Shown here piece by piece: positions 16,317-23,559 of a DNA stretch of 35,076 nucleotides. Below the pieces are notes generated by a model. That model was not told the origin of the DNA and searched no databases. It saw only the letters and a list, made by a program, of their open reading frames with translations. Every line of letters starts with the position of its first letter. The stretch's first letter is position 1. Made by a program: the position numbers and the translations under genes. The DNA comes from UMGS363 sp051891935. Its GTDB lineage: Bacteria; Bacillota; Clostridia; Oscillospirales; Ruminococcaceae. The stretch spans positions 1 through 35,076 of the forward strand of contig JBJFFR010000149.1 of NCBI GenBank assembly GCA_051891935.1. Reading direction: 5' to 3'.

Positions 16317-17801
16317 TTATGCACCGCCCTTTCCGCTTGAATTCTTCTTATTCTTCAGTATCTTCTTTGTGACCATCCAAGCAACTATAACAACGATGAT
16401 AACAATAACGATCGTTGTGAAGTTCTTTTTGAGCCACTGGTCGCGATAGCCCTCAAACGCCTTGTTGTAGCGTCCTCTGCTGATCGAGATCTTGAAGTAT
16501 TTCATTGCTTCTTTGTATTCGCCCTTGTTGAAAAGAGCGTTTCCGATACCAATGAAGGCACGGCGGTAGTTTCCGTCATACTTTAGAACAGCCTTCCAGG
16601 GTTCGTAGGATTCATCGTACTTACCGTCATTATAAAGGTTGGAAGCCTCGGTAACGATCTCACCGAATGCTGTTCTTGTGAATACGGTGATCGAGTTCTT
16701 ACGGGAATCAAGAACATAGATGTGATCATCGTAGCTCTCGATAGCCGAAGCCGAACGGAATGTTCCGAGCTGTTCGCCCGAGCCGCCCATTATGAAGAGG
16801 AGCCATGCTTCCTTGTCATACTGGAAGATACGTCCGTGCTGGAAATCGAGAATGTTGAGCTCGCCGTTAGGACCGATGTCGATATCGGTAAGGCTGGAGT
16901 TCTTTGCGTAGATAGAGTAGTAAGTCGGGCTCTTGTCGCCGAACTGGAAGTCGTTGTCAACGCCGAGAGAGTCAAGGATGTTGTTGCCCTCCGGATTGAG
17001 CTTCTTAACGAGGTCTGTTGTTGTATCGGTAGACTCCGTTACTGTGTAGATAAATCCCTTTTCGTCGATATCAAAGTTTGTGAAGCCGATAGGAGTGGAC
17101 TTTGCTGTTCTTGCACGCTGTTCTTCGGTGGAAATGAGGTTCCAGAATGCGTTTGCAAGTACTTCTGCGGTCTGTTCAACACGGTTTGCACCGTAGAAAC
17201 CGAGGAATTTGCCATCCTTGTCGAACATTACCGCACCCTTTGTTACGGATTTAACGACAACATAGACATTTTCAGCCTTGTCAACGATGACCTTGCTCGG
17301 GTTGTAGGTAAGCTCTGTGCCGTAAAGCTCGGAATCAGGCTTGCCGAACACTTTGTCAATGTTTCCGTAGACATCGCACTTGATAACTCGTTCATTTTCG
17401 TTATCTGCGATATAAATGTAATCTGTGTACGGGTCAACATAAACGCCCGTTGGTTTTTTCAGCGTGGTTTTTTCACCGTTATAGTTGAATTCCTCCATAA
17501 CCCTTACAAGTTTGAAGTTAAGGTCGGTAACAACTATCCTGCTGTTTCCCCTGTCAGCTATATACATAAGATCATCGTGTGAAACGAAGAGATCTGCAGG
17601 CTCGCTCAATGCGCCGCAGCCGATATCATCTCCGCTTACGAAATAATCGGCGGTATATCCGACCTGTGAAGCGATCGGGTCGCCCCATCTGTCATAGCTG
17701 TAAGGGCTATATGCTTCGGAAGCGGAAACGTTCGCCGCAAATGCGGAAACTGTCAGCACCGCTGCCGAAAGACACGAGATAAGCTTTTTCAAGCTTGACA
17801 T
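16317..17801 (-). CDS. NHL beta-propeller protein with TPR and C-terminal membrane anchor
   Basis: A 494-aa exported protein. A signal peptide (1-27) is followed by an NHL-type six-blade propeller (about 60-380). Blade signatures include MYIADRGNSRIVV (79-91), IYIADNENERVIK (129-141) and HIYVLDSRKNSITVF. Two TPR-like helical pairs (about 385-450) include ALFNKGEYKEAMKYF. A single membrane helix (462-477) and a basic tail end the protein. The propeller and TPR therefore face outward, tethered to the membrane. No enzyme motif is evident; gluconolactonase-like lyase activity cannot be excluded. It is co-transcribed with the permeases and Yip1 protein and may act as a docking platform (inference). 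Confidence 0.82.
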   Translation of the reverse strand: MSSLKKLISCLSAAVLTVSAFAANVSASEAYSPYSYDRWGDPIASQVGYTADYFVSGDDIGCGALSEPADLFVSHDDLMYIADRGNSRIVVTDLNFKLVRVMEEFNYNGEKTTLKKPTGVYVDPYTDYIYIADNENERVIKCDVYGNIDKVFGKPDSELYGTELTYNPSKVIVDKAENVYVVVKSVTKGAVMFDKDGKFLGFYGANRVEQTAEVLANAFWNLISTEEQRARTAKSTPIGFTNFDIDEKGFIYTVTESTDTTTDLVKKLNPEGNNILDSLGVDNDFQFGDKSPTYYSIYAKNSSLTDIDIGPNGELNILDFQHGRIFQYDKEAWLLFIMGGSGEQLGTFRSASAIESYDDHIYVLDSRKNSITVFTRTAFGEIVTEASNLYNDGKYDESYEPWKAVLKYDGNYRRAFIGIGNALFNKGEYKEAMKYFKISISRGRYNKAFEGYRDQWLKKNFTTIVIVIIVVIVAWMVTKKILKNKKNSSGKGGA

Positions 17802-17825
17802 ATTATCACCCTTTCCAAATTTCTT

Positions 17826-18797
17826 TTAATCCTTCATTCCGGCATGAGCCATTGTTTCCATAACGTTGCTCTGCGCTGCGATAAATACTGCAAGCGGCGG
17901 TATCATAAGAACAACTGCGGATGCGGCGATAGCACCCTGTCTTGCAATACCTGCTGCTGCGATCTGCTGAACTACGGTCGGGATAGTCTTAAGTGCCTCA
18001 TCATAAACGAGGTTGCCGCCCGTTGAGTTCCATGCAGCCTGGAACTGGAAGATGATAATTGTCATGATTGCAGGCTTCATATTCGGCATAACTACCTGCC
18101 AGCAGATCCTGAAAAGACCTGCGCCGTCGACCTTTGCCGCTTCGATCATAGCGTCGGGAATAGTACCTACGCTGTTGATCATAAGGTAAAGACCCATTGA
18201 AGAAGCAACGATCGGGAAGATAAGTGCTGAGTATGTATTGATCATACCGAGCTTTGCCATTACGATATACTGCATGATGTAGGTTACCTGGCTGTTAAAA
18301 AGAAGTGCGATAACGACTGTCTTATTGATGAGCTTAACGCCGGGGAATCTGCACTTTGCAAGTATAAATGATGCCATGCAGGCGAAAATAACGTGGAGAA
18401 CAGTTGCTGCGATGGTTACGAACAAGCTGTTGAGAACGTTTCTTGAAAACGGTACCCAGGAGTTGTTTGCAACCTGGAACAGATCTCTGAAGTTATCGGT
18501 CGTTGGATTGATCGCATAAAGCTTAGGCGGCATGATGAAGATTTCCTGCACCGGCTTTATCGATGTGATGATCGCAATATAGATAGGTGCGATCATAAAT
18601 ATGCTGAGGAATGCAAGCAGTACAAAAATACCGATATCGTTAGTCCAGGACTTTCCGACACGCTTGTTGGTACCCTTGGATTTTTCCATTTTTCTATGCT
18701 CTTTTTCGCGGCGCTTTCTGAGCGCTTCAAGAGCGGCAGCGTTCTCAGCTTCGATCTGTGCCTGTATCTGAGAAGGCTTTAATTCTTTTTTTGCCAT
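17826..18797 (-). CDS. carbohydrate ABC transporter permease, MalG-like (first pair)
   Basis: A 323-aa CUT1 permease with six membrane segments from about residue 55. The EAA loop is IPDAMIEAAKVDGAGLFRIC followed by QVVMPNMKP. The first 55 residues are a highly charged, probably coiled-coil cytosolic extension (QIEAENAAALEALRKRREKEH), unlike canonical MalG/MsmG, which start close to the first helix. It starts behind a GGGGTGAG site, 15 bp after the MalF-like partner. The substrate should be set by the large binding protein at the head of the operon. Confidence 0.9.
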   Translation of the reverse strand: MAKKELKPSQIQAQIEAENAAALEALRKRREKEHRKMEKSKGTNKRVGKSWTNDIGIFVLLAFLSIFMIAPIYIAIITSIKPVQEIFIMPPKLYAINPTTDNFRDLFQVANNSWVPFSRNVLNSLFVTIAATVLHVIFACMASFILAKCRFPGVKLINKTVVIALLFNSQVTYIMQYIVMAKLGMINTYSALIFPIVASSMGLYLMINSVGTIPDAMIEAAKVDGAGLFRICWQVVMPNMKPAIMTIIIFQFQAAWNSTGGNLVYDEALKTIPTVVQQIAAAGIARQGAIAASAVVLMIPPLAVFIAAQSNVMETMAHAGMKD

Positions 18798-18812
18798 TAT
18801 GATCTCACCCCT

Positions 18813-19781
18813 TTAGTTATTCATATATTTGCCGAGGACCTTGGTTATGAGCTGGTTACACAGGAGCATTACAAGGAACAGCACGAAGCATATTGCCGAG
18901 GAATAACCCATTTCGTAACGAACCCAGCCGTAGTCGAATGCGTGAGTCATAATAGTATGTACCTTATAGTCTGTTGACGGGAAGCCGGCGAGCATACGTC
19001 CAACGATATCAACTGTGAAGCAGGAAACGATCTGCATAACAGCTGCGAACATGAGCTGCGGACCCATCGAAGGGATAGTGATGTAGATAAGCTCCTGTGT
19101 ACGGTTCTTGATGCCTTCGATAGCACCTGCTTCGTACATGGACTTGTCGATACCCTGGAAACCTGCACGAAGAGCAAGGAAGCCTGCACCCATTGAGATC
19201 CAGAGCTGAACTACGATAACGCAGGGGAGAACGTAGTTTGCGTCTGTGAGCCACTGGATAGCGCCCGTTGTGAAGCCGAGGGAGTTGAGGAATGCGTTGA
19301 GGTAGCCGTAGGAGTCACCGGAGAAGATGAGCTGCCATACGAAGTAGATGTTACCTGCCATAGACGGAGCATAGAAAATAAGCGTGAAGACCGTCTTGAG
19401 CACGGGATGAAGCTCGTTGATGAGCCATGCGAGCATGAAGCTGAGCGCATAGCTCAACGGGCCTGTAAAAACTGCGAAGATAAGAGTTGTTCTGATGGAC
19501 TTGATGAAAACATCGTCCTCAACAAAAAGGGTGTAGAAGTTATCAAAGCCAACAAATTTCGGCGGAAAATGCGCCATATCAAAGTCGGTGAAGCCCATAG
19601 GCAGCGACATGATAACGGGAACAACGGTGAACATGATAAAGAAGATCATAAACGGTGCGATCATACCGTAGCATCCGATATTTCTCCTCATTTCATGGAG
19701 TGTATATTGGAAATTTTCCTTAAAAGTGTGTTTTTGTTCACTTCTGAGCAAAATTTCTTTTTTCTGGGTCTGTTCAGCCAA
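18813..19781 (-). CDS. carbohydrate ABC transporter permease, MalF-like (first pair)
   Basis: A 322-aa CUT1 permease. It starts with TTG (19779-19781) six bases after a GGAGGG site that sits just behind the stop of the binding-protein gene, 17 bp away. The first membrane segment is at about 37-57. The EAA loop reads MYEAGAIEGIKNRTQEL followed by TIPSMGPQ. It is the natural partner of the next gene. Together with the binding protein they make the core importer. No ATPase gene is in the operon, so a shared MsmK/MalK-type ATPase must come from elsewhere (known for CUT1 systems in Firmicutes). Confidence 0.9.
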   Translation of the reverse strand: MAEQTQKKEILLRSEQKHTFKENFQYTLHEMRRNIGCYGMIAPFMIFFIMFTVVPVIMSLPMGFTDFDMAHFPPKFVGFDNFYTLFVEDDVFIKSIRTTLIFAVFTGPLSYALSFMLAWLINELHPVLKTVFTLIFYAPSMAGNIYFVWQLIFSGDSYGYLNAFLNSLGFTTGAIQWLTDANYVLPCVIVVQLWISMGAGFLALRAGFQGIDKSMYEAGAIEGIKNRTQELIYITIPSMGPQLMFAAVMQIVSCFTVDIVGRMLAGFPSTDYKVHTIMTHAFDYGWVRYEMGYSSAICFVLFLVMLLCNQLITKVLGKYMNN

Positions 19782-19798
19782 AGGTAACCCTCCAATCT

Positions 19799-22699
19799 TT
19801 AAGAATCTAAGCCGAGATTATGGCGCTTTCTCGTAATTTCGTTGTTGATATCGATATTGTAGAGGCGAAGAGTTTCTCTTGCGTTCTCCTTATCGTTAAC
19901 AACAGCACGGAATGCGTTCATAATACCACGGGTAACAACGTAGGATGACGGAATGATCGGGATCTCTTCGAGCTGATCCATCTGGAAGAGGATCTTGTCT
20001 AGATCGGAGTTCGACCAGTTGAGCTTCTTAAGAGCCTCAACGTTAGCGCTTTCAAAACGTCCGAGAGGACCCATAACGCCCTCAACGTTCTGACCGTATT
20101 CAACGAGAGTATCTGTTTCTGTGAACCACTTGATGAACTCCCAAGCGGAGTCAACGTTCTTGCAGTCCTTGAGCACGATAGCACCCGAGCCGTTGGAGTT
20201 AGCGGCATAGGAAATTGTGCCGTCCTCGCGGACAGTTCCGGGAACGTGAGTGAAATCCCAAAGTCCCTTGATTTCGGGAGCAGCTCTGTTGAGCTGATTA
20301 TAGAATGTACAATAGTTCTGGATAACGATAGGAGCTTCACCTGTTCTGAAACGTGTGAAAGCGTCATACTGCTGGTCGAACTGATATACATTATACAATT
20401 CTGTCCATGTAGCGAAAGCATTTACAGCTGTAAGGCTGTCGAATGTTGTAGCAGTCTGGTCTTCATTATAGTAGTTTGTACCCGACTGGAGCATAAGAAG
20501 CGCAAAGGTATGACCGACTTCGGTTGCAGGAGAAACCGCCGTACCGTTTACGTTAGCAGGGAGAATAAGACCCGGCTGCATATACTTTCTCTGGAGAGCG
20601 GGAAGCATATCAATGAAGTCATCCCAAGTGTCGGGCGGAGTGTCGATTCCTACTTCTGCAAGCATATCCTTGCGGTAGAACATCATCGGGAAGGTTCTTG
20701 TAAGAGGAATGCCGTAAACGTGTCCGTCATAGGTGTACATAACGGTAGCTTCCTCCTGGAAACGAGCCGCTACTTCATCATAGTCGGGAAGTTCGTCAAA
20801 ATTCTTTACAAGACCTCTGATAGCAAGGTTTACAGGGAATTCGCCGCCGATAAAGAGGGCAACGTCAGGACCCTTTCCTGCGAGAACCGCTTCCATAATA
20901 GTACCCTGAACGAGGTTGATGGAAACATTAATGCCTGTCTGCGGTGTAAACTGGGAATCGGTCATCTGCTTAACGATATTTGTCTGGTCACGGCCGATGC
21001 CGACCCAAACGTTGATAGAATCAGCTGTTACATCGGAAAGAACGGTGTAATCTTCAAAGAAAGAGCCAACGAGAGCCTTTGTGTTGAATGCAAGTGACTT
21101 AAAGAAGTTCTTCTTAACGGAAGTAACCTTCTGATTTGCAGGAACAAGCTCGATAAAGTCAACCTCGAGCGGCTGGCTTCTGTACTGACGCATCCACGAG
21201 GAAACAGCAGTAACGTTATCCTTGATTCCGCTTGAAGAAACATAGTCGGGGATCTTGTTCGGGTGCTTTATACACTTGTCGAAAACGTCTGCAAGACGGT
21301 CAAGAACAGCAGCTTCGGAACCGTCAATACCTGCGATCTCTTCGATAGCTGCACGGGTATTGCGGAGCTGAACTGAAAGTCTTTCAAACACGCCAAGAAG
21401 CTCGGGGATCTGTCTGTGAACAAAATAGTCGGTGTATTTATCGGGTGAAGGACCGGTGATCATAAGTATCTGCATATAATACTGGTTTGCTTCAAATACG
21501 ATATTGTCAAGAGTACGCATATATTCACCGATAGCACCGGGGATACATTCGAGCGTCAGAGTATGCTTGCCCTTGTCAAGATAGATATAAGCAGGGTCGC
21601 CGTTTTCATCCTCGGGGACAACGGACACCCAGTTTGTGCTGTAATAAAACTTTATCTCGCTAAAGGCATCGGAGGGAACCTCGCCGTCAATATAAAGTCT
21701 TCTGTTGGAGAAAAGTCCGCGGAGCTCGTTCTGACGAGTCTTGAGGTTGACCTTATAGTAACCTGCGTCAGTAACATCGATCTCCCAAGTGATAGCCTGA
21801 CCCGACTGATCCCAAGTTCCGTCGCCGACAGTATTATAGCGCTGCTTTGTCGGGTTGGAGGGTTCGGTGAGGTAGTTACCGCGGTCGTATGTCGGGAAAA
21901 GCGTCTGTGAGTTGGTGTATGTATAACGCTCACCCTGAACCTTGATAGGTTCTGCGGAGTCATTTTTTGCAAGCTCCGCATCGGACGGCTTTTGATACTT
22001 TTTAAAGCCCTTTTCATTGTAGAGCTTGATATACTCGATAGCGACCATAGCTCTTTCGGAGTTGATCGAAATAGTATGCTCACCTGCTTCAAGATAGAAA
22101 AGGAGCGGTTCATTGAACAAACCGTCTTCGTCCTTGAACGAAGTCGTTATCCACATCGGCATTTCTACCTGCGGAGGACGGATCTCGTTATCCTTTGAGT
22201 CGGGAGCGATAGGATATTTGCTCGTCCAGATCCTCGGGATATTGATACGAGTAGCCGTATCGTACGGAGTTTCGCCGTCAATAAGCACAGAAAATTCGGT
22301 AGTCGTTGTACTTCCCACTATCTGGTAGTACGACATACCGATATTGTAAGCACCTGTTTCGGGAACATTTACAGTGAAGTCAAGAGTACCCGATTCGTTG
22401 CTCCAGATAATGATGTTATCCTTTCCCTCATAGGATCCAACATTAACTTCTGCACCGTCACGAGCGCCCGTATAAGATAAGAAAGCTTCCTTATCGGGAC
22501 GTTTTGACCCTGACACTTCATCGTAATAGTCGCTGTAAGTATTTTGTTCCTCGTAAGTGAACGTTTCCTGCCCGGAGGACTGCGCCGCCGCTGTATCCGT
22601 ACTGTCAGCGGTCACGGGTACAGCCGCAAAAGTTGTCACCGCAAGCATCAGCGCGGTAACGGCTGAAACAATTCTCCTGAAATTAGTTTTACTCGACAA
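19799..22699 (-). CDS. large extracellular solute-binding protein with N-terminal carbohydrate-binding-like modules
   Basis: A 966-aa exported protein, more than twice the usual length of family 1 sugar-binding proteins. TTG at 22699 is preferred because AAAGGTGG sits 8 bp upstream; the in-frame GTG at 22711 lies inside that site. A signal peptide (1-31) without a lipobox is followed by two beta-sandwich regions of CBM6/35 or similar type. Module 1 is about 45-230 (ETGAYNIGMSYYQIVG, LEAGEHTISINSE). Module 2 is about 255-405 (DAGYYKVNLKTRQN, LDKGKHTLTLECIPG). A helical linker (420-510) leads to a full periplasmic-binding fold (562-966) with GKGPDVALFIGGE and PLTRTFPMMFYRKDML. It heads the operon. 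With no lipid anchor, retention at the surface may need its partners. Confidence 0.88.
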   Translation of the reverse strand: MSSKTNFRRIVSAVTALMLAVTTFAAVPVTADSTDTAAAQSSGQETFTYEEQNTYSDYYDEVSGSKRPDKEAFLSYTGARDGAEVNVGSYEGKDNIIIWSNESGTLDFTVNVPETGAYNIGMSYYQIVGSTTTTEFSVLIDGETPYDTATRINIPRIWTSKYPIAPDSKDNEIRPPQVEMPMWITTSFKDEDGLFNEPLLFYLEAGEHTISINSERAMVAIEYIKLYNEKGFKKYQKPSDAELAKNDSAEPIKVQGERYTYTNSQTLFPTYDRGNYLTEPSNPTKQRYNTVGDGTWDQSGQAITWEIDVTDAGYYKVNLKTRQNELRGLFSNRRLYIDGEVPSDAFSEIKFYYSTNWVSVVPEDENGDPAYIYLDKGKHTLTLECIPGAIGEYMRTLDNIVFEANQYYMQILMITGPSPDKYTDYFVHRQIPELLGVFERLSVQLRNTRAAIEEIAGIDGSEAAVLDRLADVFDKCIKHPNKIPDYVSSSGIKDNVTAVSSWMRQYRSQPLEVDFIELVPANQKVTSVKKNFFKSLAFNTKALVGSFFEDYTVLSDVTADSINVWVGIGRDQTNIVKQMTDSQFTPQTGINVSINLVQGTIMEAVLAGKGPDVALFIGGEFPVNLAIRGLVKNFDELPDYDEVAARFQEEATVMYTYDGHVYGIPLTRTFPMMFYRKDMLAEVGIDTPPDTWDDFIDMLPALQRKYMQPGLILPANVNGTAVSPATEVGHTFALLMLQSGTNYYNEDQTATTFDSLTAVNAFATWTELYNVYQFDQQYDAFTRFRTGEAPIVIQNYCTFYNQLNRAAPEIKGLWDFTHVPGTVREDGTISYAANSNGSGAIVLKDCKNVDSAWEFIKWFTETDTLVEYGQNVEGVMGPLGRFESANVEALKKLNWSNSDLDKILFQMDQLEEIPIIPSSYVVTRGIMNAFRAVVNDKENARETLRLYNIDINNEITRKRHNLGLDS

Positions 22700-22731
22700 C
22701 AGACAAACCACCTTTCGTTAAAACTGCATAT

Positions 22732-22757
22732 CTGTTTAGTAAGCACTCAATAAACAG
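22732..22757. promoter_or_regulatory. hyphenated inverted repeat in the 5' leader of the binding-protein operon
   Basis: CTGTTTA (22732-22738) and TAAACAG (22751-22757) with a 12-nt gap, between the promoter and the start codon. It could be an operator or an RNA hairpin. It is a seen symmetry; the function is guessed. Confidence 0.4.
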
Positions 22758-22832
22758 GGATTGTGATGCTTATGTTAAAACTTGCTGAAAAATTTGCACA
22801 CAATGTCTGAAAATATAATGAGTTATACTAAT

Positions 22833-22861
22833 ATTATAACAATTTACACAATGCTTGTCAA
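22833..22861 (-). promoter_or_regulatory. consensus promoter of the eight-gene transport operon
   Basis: On the minus strand TTGACA (22856-22861), a 17-bp spacer and TATAAT (22833-22838): a perfect sigma-A promoter with a leader of roughly 125 nt before the TTG start. Confidence 0.88.
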
Positions 22862-22930
22862 GATAGTATTTTCATTTTTGTTCACTATCGCATCTCCGTT
22901 CATAAAATAGATATAATTATCTTGCTTTTC

Positions 22931-22944
22931 AAACGTTTTCGTTT
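22931..22944. promoter_or_regulatory. AAACG-TTTT-CGTTT inverted repeat, possible operator
   Basis: The symmetry contains AAACGTTTTC, similar to the palindromes beside GH130. It lies about 70 bp upstream of the operon's -35 box. It is a weak candidate for a LacI-family or CcpA-like site. Confidence 0.35.
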
Positions 22945-23131
22945 CCTTGTTTTTGTTTAGTTTATATTACTTCGTTTATGTTTTATTGTGCATCCTGACA
23001 ATTTTCTCTCCAAAAAAATTCATATTCTCGGCTTTTTATCCTCAAAATATTATGACTGCGTTACTACATTCTGTATATTATATTGCTATTTCTAAACTTT
23101 ATCTTAACTCCGAGTAATCTATTCATTTTCA

Positions 23132-23203
23132 CACCATTTAAAATATGGAAAAAATCAAGCCGACAATCTCGAATATATAGGATTTCGGCGCAGATTTTTT
23201 CCC
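23132..23203. repeat. hairpin repeat family, degenerate copy A
   Basis: It shares with copies B and C the blocks AAAAAATCAAGC, AATCTCGAATATAT, and GGATTT..GCGCAGATTTTTT. AAAAAATC pairs with GATTTTTT. The outer right arm found in copy B is missing, so this copy looks truncated. Confidence 0.65.
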
Positions 23204-23220
23204 GTTTTTTATTGGTGTTT

Positions 23221-23323
23221 ATACTTAAAACCATTTAAAAACTGTACAAAAAATCAAGCAAAAATCTCTCGTATATGGATTTTGCGCAGATTTTTTGTCT
23301 ACAGTTTAAATGGTTTTTAGTAT
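23221..23323. repeat. hairpin repeat family, copy B
   Basis: An imperfect palindrome of about 100 bp. Outer arms are ATACTTAAAACCATTTAAA and TTTAAATGGTTTTTAGTAT. Inner arms are ACAAAAAATCAAGCAAAAATC and GGATTTTGCGCAGATTTTTTGT. The inner right arm occurs as its reverse complement in copy C at 30707-30729. Confidence 0.78.
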
Positions 23324-23395
23324 TAGTATTACGTTCGATCTCCTTCGATTTACTTCGGGGGAGATCATTTTATGTAAGAGTGAGGATGAAGTATA

Positions 23396-23434
23396 AAACA
23401 AAAACCGCTGTCCGTTCTGCATACGGACAGCGGT
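23396..23434 (-). terminator. terminator of the acidic surface-protein gene
   Basis: A perfect 11-bp stem ACCGCTGTCCG (23404-23414) with CGGACAGCGGT (23424-23434). On the minus strand it is followed by TTTTTGTTTT. It lies about 125 bp after the stop codon at 23560. Confidence 0.88.
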
Positions 23435-23559
23435 CATATTTTGATGTTAGAATAACTTTAAAGCTTAAACACCCGAAAGTAATTTAGTTAAAAAGTTATC
23501 TTTCATGAAGCTTGCGCTATGCGAACTTCGCATTTGAACCGTCTTAATACGGTGCGAAC

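Larger units (their letters stand above)
22712..23559. other. 850-bp intergenic region, AT-rich and repeat-bearing, no gene seen
   Basis: It holds the operon promoter (22833-22861), an inverted repeat in the leader, a possible operator (22931-22944), two adjacent copies of a hairpin repeat family (23132-23203 and 23221-23323), a GATCTCC/GGAGATC hairpin (23337-23366) and the terminator of the surface-protein gene (23396-23434). Short open frames exist but lack ribosome sites and recognisable proteins. Confidence 0.7.

Noticed and set aside
16722..17582. Long plus-strand open frame (286 codons) opposite the NHL gene
   Set aside because: It mirrors the codon pattern of the real gene; the Cys/Val-rich translation resembles no family and there is no start signal.
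22700..22711. GTG at 22711 as start of the large binding protein
   Set aside because: The GTG lies inside the AAAGGTGG ribosome site. The TTG 12 bases downstream has correct spacing.
23337..23366. GATCTCC/GGAGATC hairpin as a terminator
   Set aside because: Only a short, mixed T run follows and no gene ends before it on the plus strand; it is kept only as a symmetry in the gap.
23275..23487. 70-codon plus-strand frame in the repeat-rich gap
   Set aside because: It begins inside hairpin repeat B, crosses the terminator and has no ribosome site.
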